Shown piece by piece: positions 27,493 through 36,061 of a stretch of 64,000 bases of DNA. The notes beneath the pieces are model-generated. The model searched no databases and was not told the origin of the DNA. It saw only the letters and a program-made list of their open reading frames with translations. Positions within the stretch are counted from its first letter, which is position 1; each line of letters begins with the position of its first letter. The position numbers and the translations under genes are program-made. The DNA lies in NCBI RefSeq assembly GCF_013141765.1, contig NZ_WHOD01000065.1, forward strand, positions 1 to 64,000, read 5' to 3'. The stretch comes from Paenibacillus foliorum (GTDB lineage Bacteria > Bacillota > Bacilli > Paenibacillales > NBRC-103111).

Positions 27493-28707
27493 TTACTCGG
27501 ATACTTCAATCAAGTATATATGCCCTTGCGTTGGGCTGTTATGCTGATCCGAGGTGAATAGAATGAACCTTTCATCGTGGCTGAAGATGGGATGAGGATG
27601 AACATCCTGCACCAAGAAGCTACTGTTGTGCTGACATAGACGCTCCCACGAAAGTTCCCTCTTCGACCAATCCGCGTTGCAAATATGAATCGAATAGGAA
27701 TCAATGATGCCATCAGTAACCAGTAGATGATCGTTATTTCCCGATGTAAAGTGTCCGTAGTCCACCATATTCGCCGGAAACTCCAGCTCTACCGGTTCAC
27801 CTGTGTGTAATTTACAGCCAATAAAGCTAACGGTATGTCCCTGCCTCTGTCTTCCTAGCTGCATCGACGGATCATTCGGAAGCCCCTTGCTTCCGTGATA
27901 AAGAATTCCATCTCCGTCACGCAGCCACATTTCATGGCATATCCATAGGTCCGAGCTTGCAGCTGACTGATCCCTCACTTTGTGTATGTGCCCATTGTCG
28001 TACAGCCAAATACGCTGCTCCACCATGCCACCTTCGTGATTGTACAATATTTGCCTGTGATCTGTAGGATGAAACTGAACATGAGTAATCCAGCCAACCT
28101 GAGAAAAGAGAATCTCTCCCACTCCAGTTTCTGTATCGATCACCAGCATTTTAGACTCTAACTGCTCCGCCTGAACCTTATCTCGGATTAGTGTAAACGG
28201 ATTTCCCTCTCCTACTTCGAAAGCATCACTCGAAATATACGGAACACATGCATACTTTCCATCCATAGATAAATGAGTGAAGCCAGTCATATTGTTAGGA
28301 GGAAGCTCATAAATGACTTTTTCCTCCAAAGAATCAATTTGCAGCAGCCGGACCTCATTACCTTGAATATACAGCAGTTGCTTAGTATGCGGATTATAGC
28401 TGGGACTTGCTTTGCCTAGGCCACGATATGGATTGCCTTCGTAATAAACATAGCTTTTTAGAATTCCATCCCTATTATCCGTCAGCTGAACAGCCTCTCC
28501 ATTCTCCAAAGAAAGCTTATAAATATTCGGGCTTCCCTCATATTCAGCGCTAATATATAACACCCAATTGTTGTCTAGAGTAAAGCTGCTGCTTGTAAAA
28601 TATAGGTGATGATGGTTTCCCTGGGTCGAAGTAAGCTGTCTGACCTTTCTGCCTGTCGACTCATCCACTCTGTCTTGGAAAATATGCTGTACTGTATTTC
28701 CTTTCAT
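27493..28707 (-). CDS. Oligogalacturonate lyase-like beta-propeller protein (PL22-like)
   Basis: A cytoplasmic seven-bladed propeller protein of 404 residues. The N-terminus has the family pattern GRKVRQLTS then HHHLYFTSSSFT. Later come VQFHPTDHRQILYNHEG (H224) and CHEMW (H258), and the Q367-x-x-H370-x-H372 cluster in QDVHPHP matches the Mn-binding Gln/His/His triad I recall for PL22 enzymes. PL22 lyases cut unsaturated pectin oligomers in the cytoplasm. AAGGAGG lies 8 nt before the ATG. It is the last gene of the DeoR cluster, 30 bp behind the fucosidase. A non-enzymatic PD40 repeat protein is the main alternative. Confidence 0.75.
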   Translation of the reverse strand: MKGNTVQHIFQDRVDESTGRKVRQLTSTQGNHHHLYFTSSSFTLDNNWVLYISAEYEGSPNIYKLSLENGEAVQLTDNRDGILKSYVYYEGNPYRGLGKASPSYNPHTKQLLYIQGNEVRLLQIDSLEEKVIYELPPNNMTGFTHLSMDGKYACVPYISSDAFEVGEGNPFTLIRDKVQAEQLESKMLVIDTETGVGEILFSQVGWITHVQFHPTDHRQILYNHEGGMVEQRIWLYDNGHIHKVRDQSAASSDLWICHEMWLRDGDGILYHGSKGLPNDPSMQLGRQRQGHTVSFIGCKLHTGEPVELEFPANMVDYGHFTSGNNDHLLVTDGIIDSYSIHICNADWSKRELSWERLCQHNSSFLVQDVHPHPIFSHDERFILFTSDQHNSPTQGHIYLIEVSE

Positions 28708-28736
28708 GAGTTATTCCTCCTTGAAAAGGATACGTT

Positions 28737-30008
28737 CTACAAGTCACTTTCAATCCAATCTGCCATGTCTGGGGCATCCAGCACTTCTGGCGGCGCTTTA
28801 AAAATAACTTTGAACACAGTAAAATGAGGCTCCGTAGGCATTTCCGGAAGCTGCTCCAGAATAAGCCGTCCATATCCATCTCTTCGAAAGTTTACCTTCT
28901 CGCCGGATGCGAGGACATGGATGGATTCGACCTCCCCGTCAATTCTCACACTCCAAAATTCACTCCCTGTCCAGCCAAGCGCGGCCAAGTAATGAACGGA
29001 TGGATCATCGGTACCAATCCATCTGCCGAAGCATCCATTAGGGCCATGCGGACCGAATTGGCTGAGACGGCTTTTTCTGGCATTGTTGACCATTTCAGCA
29101 TTTCGCGCAACCCATTTCCCGGCCTCTATGATTGGCTCTAGCTCCGTCTCATTCAAGGAGCCGTCAGGCTTCGGTCCTGTGTTCAGCAGCAGATTGCCGC
29201 CACCGGAAGCTATTTCGATAATATCGCGAATGAGCGCCTGCGCATTCTTACGATTAGGACTGTACGGCACATAGCTCCAGCTCAGCGGATCCATACTCAG
29301 GCAGCTTTCCCAGCAGCGATCGCTCTGAGTCGCTTCAATTTTGCGTTCAGGTGTCGCGAAGTCCTCTTCTATTCCGGCTCGATTGTTGATGATAATATGA
29401 GGCTGGAGGCAACGCACACTGTCATTGAGCTCGCGGCTCCTCCAAAAAGCTGCAACATCTTCATCTTCTCTCCACTTCCAGCTCGTTTGTTGGGCTCCGT
29501 CATACCACAGCAAATCAATTTGTCCGTAATTAGTCATCAATTCTTTTACTTGATCATGAGTTTGCTGTACCATAGCAGATACCGATTCCGGATACCGGTA
29601 ATGATCCCAAGCACCCTTGTATCTCCAATCCACTAAGGAATAATACAATCCAACCTTGAGCCCCGCACGTCTGGCCGCATCGGTATATTCACGTATAAAA
29701 TCTCGTCTGGGCGTTCCTTTTACCGATGTAAAGTCACTGACTTGGCTGTCATACAAACAGTAACCATCATGGTGTCGAGCAGTTAGCACGATGTACTTCA
29801 TACCGGCTTGCACCGCTGTATTGCACATATGCTCCGCATCGAACCCCTCTCCCCTGAAGGCATCGGCCAGCCGTTCATATTCCTTTACTTTATACCCGTC
29901 CAATCGGAAAGCCCATTCGCATCTGCCTAATAAGGAATACGGCCCCCAATGTATAAACATCCCTAGCTTGGCATCCTTGAACCATTGCAATCTTTCTTTT
30001 TCATTCAA
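28737..30008 (-). CDS. Alpha-L-fucosidase, GH29 type
   Basis: A 423-residue GH29 enzyme with KLGMFIHWGPYSLLG (residues 14-28), TARHHDGYCLYDS (76-88) and the nucleophile loop LLWYDGA with D170. The later segment GGGNLLLNTGPKPDG is the usual barrel end. No signal peptide is present, so it acts in the cytoplasm. The TTG at 30008 is preferred because GGAG stands 11 nt upstream; the GTG at 30020 almost abuts the ribosome site. It shares only family-level similarity with the fucosidase at 1275 and belongs to the sugar cluster running from the DeoR regulator. Confidence 0.87.
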   Translation of the reverse strand: MNEKERLQWFKDAKLGMFIHWGPYSLLGRCEWAFRLDGYKVKEYERLADAFRGEGFDAEHMCNTAVQAGMKYIVLTARHHDGYCLYDSQVSDFTSVKGTPRRDFIREYTDAARRAGLKVGLYYSLVDWRYKGAWDHYRYPESVSAMVQQTHDQVKELMTNYGQIDLLWYDGAQQTSWKWREDEDVAAFWRSRELNDSVRCLQPHIIINNRAGIEEDFATPERKIEATQSDRCWESCLSMDPLSWSYVPYSPNRKNAQALIRDIIEIASGGGNLLLNTGPKPDGSLNETELEPIIEAGKWVARNAEMVNNARKSRLSQFGPHGPNGCFGRWIGTDDPSVHYLAALGWTGSEFWSVRIDGEVESIHVLASGEKVNFRRDGYGRLILEQLPEMPTEPHFTVFKVIFKAPPEVLDAPDMADWIESDL

Positions 30009-30172
30009 AACCAGACACACTCCTCATACGGTGTAAGTTAATATTGCCTACTTAAACTTTAAAATAAAGAGCAGTTGGTTCAAATGACCTTTTCAAAGAA
30101 ATGTTTGCACGATCCTAACTTTTTTGGATAAATCAACACTATTTTTATGCAAAATCATAATCAATCCCACGA

Positions 30173-31102
30173 CTACAACCGCTCGATTTGAACTAGCTTC
30201 AACAATTCGTCCACATCGACTTTATTAACGTAGCCCGCTTTTTCATTCAAAGCATTAGCGCTTCCGACCGCCGTAGCATAGCTGAGTGACTCCTCTATTG
30301 ACTTTCCTTCAGCTATACATACAGCCATACCTGCCATGAATGAATCTCCGCAGCCCACTGTGTTTACAGCATCAATAAGAGGGGGCTGAACCCGGTAATA
30401 AGCTCCTTGGAAATAAACAAGTGAACCCTCCGAGCCCAAAGAAACGGTGATACAAGGAATATCCATTCGCTCCAGCGTCGCCAATCGCTTCATAATTTCC
30501 AAGCCATTACTTAATGTCTCGCCTATTAGCTGCGCTGCTTCCTGCTCATTCGGCTTGATCATAAAAGGTGCTGCTTCGGCTCCCCGCAGCAAGGCTTCGC
30601 CACTTGTATCGAGAAGCACAATTGCACCTTCCCGCTTCGCCATACTTACAAGCACCGCATAGAAATCCTTGGGTACACCCGCTGGCAGGCTGCCCGAAAA
30701 ACAAACAACAATAGACCGTTTGGCCAACATCTTAAGTTTCTCACCGAATTGCTCCATAGCCTCATCAGATATGACGGGTCCCGGCTCCAAAATTTCTGTG
30801 GAGCCACCATCCGATTCATTGATGATATTTAAACAAAGCCTCGATTCACCGGCGACCTCTACAAAATCATGTTGAATCCGCTGTCGATCGAGCTCTTGAC
30901 GGATGAATCGGCCATTAAACCCTCCCACAAAGCCGGTTGCCAGAACCGATTTACCCAGCTGACTAATAACACGGGCTACATTGATGCCTTTCCCGCCAGC
31001 TTCCGCATAAAACCGTTGGACACGCATCACACTATCCTGAGTGAATAAGGGAACATAATACGTTTTGTCAATAGCTGCGTTTAGTGTAACTGTTGTGATC
31101 AT
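30173..31102 (-). CDS. PfkB family hexose kinase (1-phosphofructokinase/tagatose-6-phosphate kinase type)
   Basis: A 309-residue ribokinase-fold kinase. It shows the sugar-site motif AGGKGINVARV (residues 35-45) and the ATP/anion-hole motif NTVGCGDSFMAG with the catalytic base D253. The subfamily phosphorylates fructose-1-phosphate or tagatose-6-phosphate. The ATG at 31102, behind AAAGGTGGGG, lies inside the end of the aldolase gene, a 35-bp overlap. Coupling to a class II aldolase and an AgaS-like SIS protein favours a tagatose-type bisphosphate pathway, but the true substrate is unproven. Confidence 0.88.
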   Translation of the reverse strand: MITTVTLNAAIDKTYYVPLFTQDSVMRVQRFYAEAGGKGINVARVISQLGKSVLATGFVGGFNGRFIRQELDRQRIQHDFVEVAGESRLCLNIINESDGGSTEILEPGPVISDEAMEQFGEKLKMLAKRSIVVCFSGSLPAGVPKDFYAVLVSMAKREGAIVLLDTSGEALLRGAEAAPFMIKPNEQEAAQLIGETLSNGLEIMKRLATLERMDIPCITVSLGSEGSLVYFQGAYYRVQPPLIDAVNTVGCGDSFMAGMAVCIAEGKSIEESLSYATAVGSANALNEKAGYVNKVDVDELLKLVQIERL

Positions 31103-31970
31103 TGTATGCCCCACCTTTAGCGCGGCCAATAGTGCCGCACAGCCTCATTTTTTCAATAGCGGCTGCGTGCAGCGCTTTTTTAGCTGGAATCATATATTTT
31201 CTAGGATCGTTCTCCTCCGGATTTGCAGCAAACACAGCTTTAATGGCATCGGAGAAAACGATTCGCAGTTCCGTAGCCACATTCATTTTGGCCATGCCGA
31301 GTGAAACACATTGTCTGACCTGAGCTTCCGGAATGCCAGAGCCGCCATGCAGCACCAAGGGTACGTCCACTTTGGCTGCAATCCGCTCAATTCGCTGGAA
31401 ATCGATTTTGGGCTCACCTTTATAAATCCCGTGAGCAGTACCAATGGCGGGTGCAAGAGTATCGACTCCTGTCAGTTCAATAAATCGAGCACAATCATCC
31501 GGATCGGCCATCAGCGCTTCGTGGTCGGCTACGACGATATCATCTTCCACTCCGCCGACTTTACCAAGCTCGGCCTCAACATTAACGCCTGCAGCCTTGG
31601 CAATTTCAACGACCTTGGCCGTTTGTCTAACATTTTCCTCAAAGTGCTGATGAGAAGCATCAATCATGACCGAAGTATATCCTGCACGAATACACTTCAC
31701 AATTAGATCAAAATCTGAGCAATGATCGAGATGCAAGGCGATTGGAATTTGAGAACGGTTCGCTGCTACAGTCGCTGCCGCTACAAGGTAGTCAGGCCCC
31801 AGATGCTTAACTGTACCTACAGTGGACTGCAGGATGATAGGAGCTTGAGCTTCCTCCGCCGCCTCTACAACACCTTGAAGCATCTCTAATGTATGAACGT
31901 TGAAAGCAACAACTGCGTATCCATGTTCCCGCGCATGCTGCAGCATAAAGGTAGACGAGACAAGAGGCAT
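31068..31970 (-). CDS. Class II ketose-bisphosphate aldolase (GatY/KbaY/FbaA-like)
   Basis: A zinc aldolase of 300 residues that would split a ketose 1,6-bisphosphate into dihydroxyacetone phosphate and glyceraldehyde phosphate. Visible residues are LHLDHCSD with catalytic D82 and zinc ligand H83, VEAELGKVGG with acidic ligands, GTAHG with H180, and VLHGGSG with H208. The C-terminus runs about ten residues past the usual family end, and that tail is what overlaps the kinase gene. AAGGAG is 9 nt before the ATG. It sits directly upstream of the kinase and downstream of the SIS-domain gene. Confidence 0.9.
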   Translation of the reverse strand: MPLVSSTFMLQHAREHGYAVVAFNVHTLEMLQGVVEAAEEAQAPIILQSTVGTVKHLGPDYLVAAATVAANRSQIPIALHLDHCSDFDLIVKCIRAGYTSVMIDASHQHFEENVRQTAKVVEIAKAAGVNVEAELGKVGGVEDDIVVADHEALMADPDDCARFIELTGVDTLAPAIGTAHGIYKGEPKIDFQRIERIAAKVDVPLVLHGGSGIPEAQVRQCVSLGMAKMNVATELRIVFSDAIKAVFAANPEENDPRKYMIPAKKALHAAAIEKMRLCGTIGRAKGGAYNDHNSYTKRSY

Positions 31971-32054
31971 ATGAATGAACTCCTTATTTGTTATTATCGT
32001 AAAATCCTGTGTCGTATGAGCAAGCCGTATAAGTCCTCACTACCAAATAACAAT

Positions 32055-33107
32055 TTAAATTTTCACCACTTGAGTTAAATTGCGCGGCGAGTCAGGATCG
32101 ACTCCCTTGCCAAGAGCAGTGTAATATCCCAGATATTGCAAAGCCGGCAGGTACAATACGGTTCGCGCTTCATCCGACAGCTGTTTGCCGCCAACTTCAA
32201 ATACACCATCGGCAAATGCCGTGTCCTCTCCTGCTTCCGCAGTTACTACAAGCACATAAGCCCCGTACTCTTGCATTTCTTGGGCAACCTTTAATTCATA
32301 TGCTCTAGCTTGCTCTGAGAGAAGTACACATACGAGCGTGCCTGGCTCAACCACAGACTTAGGTCCATGTCTGAATTCGAGCGTGCCGTAGCTTTCGGTC
32401 CACACATAAGACATTTCTTTTATTTTCAGGCATGCTTCCTGTGCAATTCCGAAATAGGCGCCCATACCGAGATAAATATATTTATGCAGCTGTTCCTTTT
32501 GAACCAAGCTTTGAATGAAAACATCGGCACGTTTGACAACATCCGCATCAGCTTCGACCACAGCATCCAATTCCGCTTGCAATCCCGAATGCTCAGCTGC
32601 AGATGCGATTGCCGCCTGCATCATAAAGGTCATGCTGCTGAATGATTTGGTCATCACTGTGCTTTCTTCCTTCCCAAGCGGGGAAACCAGGCACTCTGCC
32701 AACCTAGCCATCGTGCTCTGCTCATAGCAAGTGATACCGCAGATCGTATATTGGGGTAGATTGCGAACCGACTCCAATGCCAGGATGACTTCCGTGGACT
32801 CTCCTGAACGGGATACCCCGACAACCAAATAATTTCGGTTGGCAGCCGTATTTTGCCCGCGGAATAAATACAGCTCTGAGGAAGGCAGAGCTGTAGCGCT
32901 TCGCCCGAGCCAGTTCCTGTAGGTTGACGCCATCGTTAATGCCTGATAATACGATGAGCCTGATCCGATAAAGATCACTTCATCGAATTGTTCCGCTTTC
33001 AGATAACGTTCTACCCAATCACCTTGAAGCTGAAGCTGTTCCACAGCAGCAGATAATGCAGCGGATTGAGCGGATATTTCAGAAATAGTCAATTTTCCTA
33101 ATGACAT
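32055..33107 (-). CDS. SIS-domain sugar isomerase/deaminase, AgaS-like
   Basis: A 350-residue protein with two sugar-isomerase domains. The first has VIFIGSGSSYYQA (residues 44-56) and VGVSRSGES (96-104), the phosphosugar-binding loops. Members include GlmS isomerase halves, FrlB-type deglycases and AgaS galactosamine-6-phosphate deaminase/isomerase. The ATG at 33107 has GGAGG 8 nt upstream; longer in-frame starts run through the operator region. The neighbouring kinase and aldolase fit the AgaS-like assignment. The upstream DNA carries two phased TTCAATC half-sites, a likely operator. Confidence 0.85.
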   Translation of the reverse strand: MSLGKLTISEISAQSAALSAAVEQLQLQGDWVERYLKAEQFDEVIFIGSGSSYYQALTMASTYRNWLGRSATALPSSELYLFRGQNTAANRNYLVVGVSRSGESTEVILALESVRNLPQYTICGITCYEQSTMARLAECLVSPLGKEESTVMTKSFSSMTFMMQAAIASAAEHSGLQAELDAVVEADADVVKRADVFIQSLVQKEQLHKYIYLGMGAYFGIAQEACLKIKEMSYVWTESYGTLEFRHGPKSVVEPGTLVCVLLSEQARAYELKVAQEMQEYGAYVLVVTAEAGEDTAFADGVFEVGGKQLSDEARTVLYLPALQYLGYYTALGKGVDPDSPRNLTQVVKI

Positions 33108-33170
33108 GTTCATTACCTCCACAAAAATGATTGTTAAACTCTTTGTCAAACTTATAATATCGCGATTAAA

Positions 33171-33221
33171 TGATTATTTCAATCATTATTTTGATTATTT
33201 CAATCTTTATTATTGAAATAA
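33171..33221. promoter_or_regulatory. Candidate DeoR operator, phased half-sites
   Basis: TGATTATTTCAATC occurs twice, at 33171 and 33192, exactly 21 bp apart. An inverted ATTGAAATAA follows at 33212. The pair is upstream of the SIS gene start. The same TTCAATC spacing recurs upstream of the deoR-type gene. Confidence 0.55.
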
Positions 33222-33240
33222 CGTTAATTAAATCTAATAA

Positions 33241-34056
33241 TTACTTAAACAAGCCTAACGGAAGCTTGGCATCCCAGGAATCAGAAGGCATCAACCCAAG
33301 AGCATGTGCGATGACGGCGGCTGTATCTATTAAACCGAGTTCAGCAGGAACCTCGGAACCCGGCTCAATGCCCGGACCTGCACAGCTCCAGAATATAGTG
33401 AGGTCAAGCGGGTGATCGCTGCCGTGATCAGTTGGCGCCGCACCGCCCCCACCATGATCCGTAAGCTGGATGATCAGGCTGTCCTGAAGCAGCCCCGCTT
33501 CTTCAATGGCTTGCATGATAATTGCAACATGCCGATCCGTTTGTGCAATCACTTCCCATTGTCCGGGCGTGTTGTAGCCGTGCCGATGCCCGCCTGCATC
33601 CGGCAGATCGAAATGAACAAACATAAGCTTAACATCCGGATTCAGCTGAATGTACGCACCTGCCGCAGCAGCCAGCTCCGCATCCGGCATTGAGACGGTA
33701 TGAACCCCTGCCGAGGTCTCAATGATTCCATAATTAATCGGCTCCCAGCTGCTAAACGATGCGAGCTTGGCATCCGGCCATTGCTGACGAGCTAGTTTAA
33801 ATACGGATGTGTAAGGCGAACCGTCAGGGAATCGCTCTTTTTCCGCACGAGTATTATCAAGCTGATGCTTATCCGGTGTAACCCCATAGAACATCGAACC
33901 CCAGCACTGAGCACTGATGGTTGGCATTACAGCTTGTGTTGTCAATGAACTTGCCCCCCTACGAAAAAAAGCATCCAGCTGCGGTGTCTCCGAACTTTGC
34001 ACAAAGCTCCCTGCACCATCCCAACCAATCACAATTACCCGGTTTACCTCTCCCAT
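33241..34056 (-). CDS. Alkaline phosphatase superfamily (phosphodiesterase/pyrophosphatase-like) protein
   Basis: A 271-residue protein of the type I phosphodiesterase/nucleotide pyrophosphatase fold. VIVIGWDGAG at the N-terminus supplies the first metal-binding Asp, MPTISAQCW the region of the nucleophile (Thr/Ser), and HFDLPDAGGHRHG, LTDHGGGG and DHGSDHP further metal ligands. There is no signal peptide, which is unusual for the superfamily and points to an intracellular substrate. The ATG at 34056 is preceded by GAGG at 9 nt. It lies in the DeoR cluster between the transporter and the SIS gene. Phosphate- or sulfate-ester removal from the imported sugar is possible but unproven. Confidence 0.8.
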   Translation of the reverse strand: MGEVNRVIVIGWDGAGSFVQSSETPQLDAFFRRGASSLTTQAVMPTISAQCWGSMFYGVTPDKHQLDNTRAEKERFPDGSPYTSVFKLARQQWPDAKLASFSSWEPINYGIIETSAGVHTVSMPDAELAAAAGAYIQLNPDVKLMFVHFDLPDAGGHRHGYNTPGQWEVIAQTDRHVAIIMQAIEEAGLLQDSLIIQLTDHGGGGAAPTDHGSDHPLDLTIFWSCAGPGIEPGSEVPAELGLIDTAAVIAHALGLMPSDSWDAKLPLGLFK

Positions 34057-34071
34057 GTTAATCAGCCTCAT

Positions 34072-34089
34072 TTCAATATTTTTATTGAA
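34072..34089. promoter_or_regulatory. Palindrome upstream of phosphodiesterase-like gene
   Basis: TTCAATATTTTTATTGAA is an inverted repeat built from the same TTCAAT core found at 33178 and 35900. It may be a third binding site of the DeoR-type regulator. Confidence 0.35.
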
Positions 34090-34105
34090 TACATTTTTCT
34101 ATATT

Positions 34106-34119
34106 TGAAAGCGCATACA
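34106..34119 (-). promoter_or_regulatory. cre-like catabolite repression site
   Basis: TGAAAGCGCATACA matches the CcpA consensus TGWAANCGNTNWCA at 13 of 14 positions, 50 bp upstream of the phosphodiesterase-like start codon. Confidence 0.45.
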
Positions 34120-34176
34120 TCATAGCTTTACTTAAGTATCCATGCGCCACTTCCAACCGCTTCAGCTAATAATCCG

Positions 34177-35028
34177 CTACCCCCATATTCCTATCGATAT
34201 GATTCCCAATGCAATGCACGCAGACATCGTAACACGCATGAATCCCTGTTGCTCTTTAAGCAGCCAGATTCCAAACAGGGTACCAAATACCGTACCAATC
34301 TCACGAATTGGAGAAATATGTGATAATGGCGCTATGTTCATAGATAAAAGAAAGAGGAAGTAAGAGCCTGGAGAGCAAAAAGTTCCAGCCAAAATTAGCT
34401 TCCAGTTGCGAACCCACTCCTGTTTGATTTGCCGCGAGGTGAGTGCTGGAATCAACAAAGCAATTACATAAGAAAGATTCGATATCTCGAGCAGTGCAAG
34501 CGGAGTCATATGTCCCTGCTCCATAATCGTTTTGTCCGTCAATGTGTAACCGGTAATGCATACTCCTACACCTACCGCCGCTGTAATCGCTTTAACAGGC
34601 ATATTCTTAGGATCCATACGGTAAAAGGCTATCGTAAATAATCCGAGTACAATTAATCCGAGCCCGAACCAGCCTATAGCCGATAGTGATTCCTGAAACA
34701 GTAGTACGCTGCAAACAGGCACAAGCAGAGCTCCCAGCCCTCTCATCATCGGATATACCTGCGACATCTCTCCGTACTGATACGCTTTGGACAGCAGAAA
34801 TATGTAACCAATCTGAAACATAAAGGAGATACCCAGCAAGGTATATCCTTCAGGTTCTAACGGATGACGATCAAACTCAGTCCACAAATAAGGCAGCAGC
34901 AGGGCTGATGAAAACAAATGAATGGTCCATAAAAACACATTTTTATTTAAGCTTTTCTTGGTAAACAAATTCCAGACAGAGTGAAGCAAACCGGAGCCTA
35001 GCACAAGCAATATCGCTATCTCTATCAT
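34177..35028 (-). CDS. EamA/DMT family transporter
   Basis: A 283-residue membrane protein with about ten hydrophobic segments arranged as two repeats of five, typical of drug/metabolite transporters. GGGAGG stands 6 nt before the ATG, and the gene overlaps the upstream regulator stop by ATGA, so the two are coupled. In this context it could bring in or export the sugar handled by the cluster. EamA proteins carry unmodified substrates, so a sugar taken up this way would not arrive phosphorylated as it would from a PTS. Confidence 0.85.
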   Translation of the reverse strand: MIEIAILLVLGSGLLHSVWNLFTKKSLNKNVFLWTIHLFSSALLLPYLWTEFDRHPLEPEGYTLLGISFMFQIGYIFLLSKAYQYGEMSQVYPMMRGLGALLVPVCSVLLFQESLSAIGWFGLGLIVLGLFTIAFYRMDPKNMPVKAITAAVGVGVCITGYTLTDKTIMEQGHMTPLALLEISNLSYVIALLIPALTSRQIKQEWVRNWKLILAGTFCSPGSYFLFLLSMNIAPLSHISPIREIGTVFGTLFGIWLLKEQQGFMRVTMSACIALGIISIGIWG

Positions 35029-35825
35029 TCCGGTCCTCCCTTGGTCAAATGAAGCTCCATTCCCTGCTCACGCATTTGATCCATCAGTGGATGATCTGCC
35101 CCCGCATTAGTAATGCAGCCATGAAGTGAAGACAATGGAGCAATAGGAAATAAGGAGGTTCTGCCCAGCTTCGTATAATCAAATACGGCATAAGTTTGTA
35201 AAGAGCGCTTAATCATTAATCTGGCAATTTCCGCCTCCAACTCGGAGTACGTGGTCACACCCTGTTCCGCAGCTATCCCGTCGATTCCCATGAACATTTT
35301 GTTAATGTTGATGCCTTCCAGCATTTTTTCCGCTAAGGGTCCACAAAGCTCGTAGCTTTTTCTCCGCATCACTCCCCCGGTTAAAAGCACCTGCACCCCA
35401 TCACTGTCTGCAAGCTCCATAGCAATATTGACGGCGTTCGTAACAACCGTTATTCCTTCATGCTTTTTAAGGGCCCGTGCAATCAAAAAGGTTGTCGTAC
35501 CTCCGGTCAAGCCTATACTATCGCCTTCTTCAACAAGGGATGCAGCCTCTTGTGCAACTGCCTCCTTTTCGAACCATAGCAGCTCCTTTTTCTCTTGAAA
35601 GGACTGCTCTTTTACTATCGATTGCTGATCCAATACCGCCCCGCCCAAATTACGGATAAGCGCCCCTTTTTTCTCCAAAAGATCAAGGTCACGACGAACC
35701 GTAGCTTCCGAGCAATCGAATAATTGAACAATTTCCTGTATGGATATTTTACCTCGCAGTTTGAGCGCGTTGATTATATTTTGCCGGCGCTTCTCACCTT
35801 TAGATAAACCTAAATCTTGGTTCAT
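35025..35825 (-). CDS. DeoR/GlpR family transcriptional regulator
   Basis: A 266-residue repressor-type protein. The N-terminal winged helix reads KISIQEIVQLFDCSEATVRR, followed by the family signature DLDLLEKKGALIRNLGGAV. The C-terminal sugar-phosphate sensor has GLTGGTTT and MGIDGIAAEQGVTT. The start is ATG 35825 behind AAAGGA at a long spacing; ATG 35846 is an alternative. It heads the cluster that continues through the transporter, SIS protein, aldolase and kinase, and is probably induced by one of the phosphosugars of that pathway. Confidence 0.88.
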   Translation of the reverse strand: MNQDLGLSKGEKRRQNIINALKLRGKISIQEIVQLFDCSEATVRRDLDLLEKKGALIRNLGGAVLDQQSIVKEQSFQEKKELLWFEKEAVAQEAASLVEEGDSIGLTGGTTTFLIARALKKHEGITVVTNAVNIAMELADSDGVQVLLTGGVMRRKSYELCGPLAEKMLEGININKMFMGIDGIAAEQGVTTYSELEAEIARLMIKRSLQTYAVFDYTKLGRTSLFPIAPLSSLHGCITNAGADHPLMDQMREQGMELHLTKGGPE

Positions 35826-35893
35826 GGACAGCCACTTTCCTTTCATAACTCGATTGCTTCAACAACTTCCCCCTCATTCTAAAACATCATAAC

Positions 35894-35927
35894 GATCATT
35901 TCAATCAATAGTTATTCAAATTCAATC
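35894..35927. promoter_or_regulatory. Candidate DeoR operator upstream of its own gene
   Basis: GATCATTTCAATC at 35894 is followed by a second TTCAATC at 35921, the cores being 21 bp apart as in the site at 33171. This suggests autoregulation. Confidence 0.5.
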
Positions 35928-35950
35928 GAATTTATGAAAAAAATGTTCAA

Positions 35951-35978
35951 AAAAAGATACATGCGGTTAGCATGTACC
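35951..35978 (-). terminator. Terminator after beta-helix gene
   Basis: On the minus strand GGTACATGC pairs with GCATGTATC (one wobble) and is followed by TTTTTTT. It lies 84 bp past the stop of the 36062 gene. Confidence 0.7.
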
Positions 35979-36061
35979 TCTTTAAGATAAATCCAGTATT
36001 TATAATTTCCTGCTTATCAAGGATAATCGGCATCGCTGTTCTTGGGATTAGTCGGGTTAAT

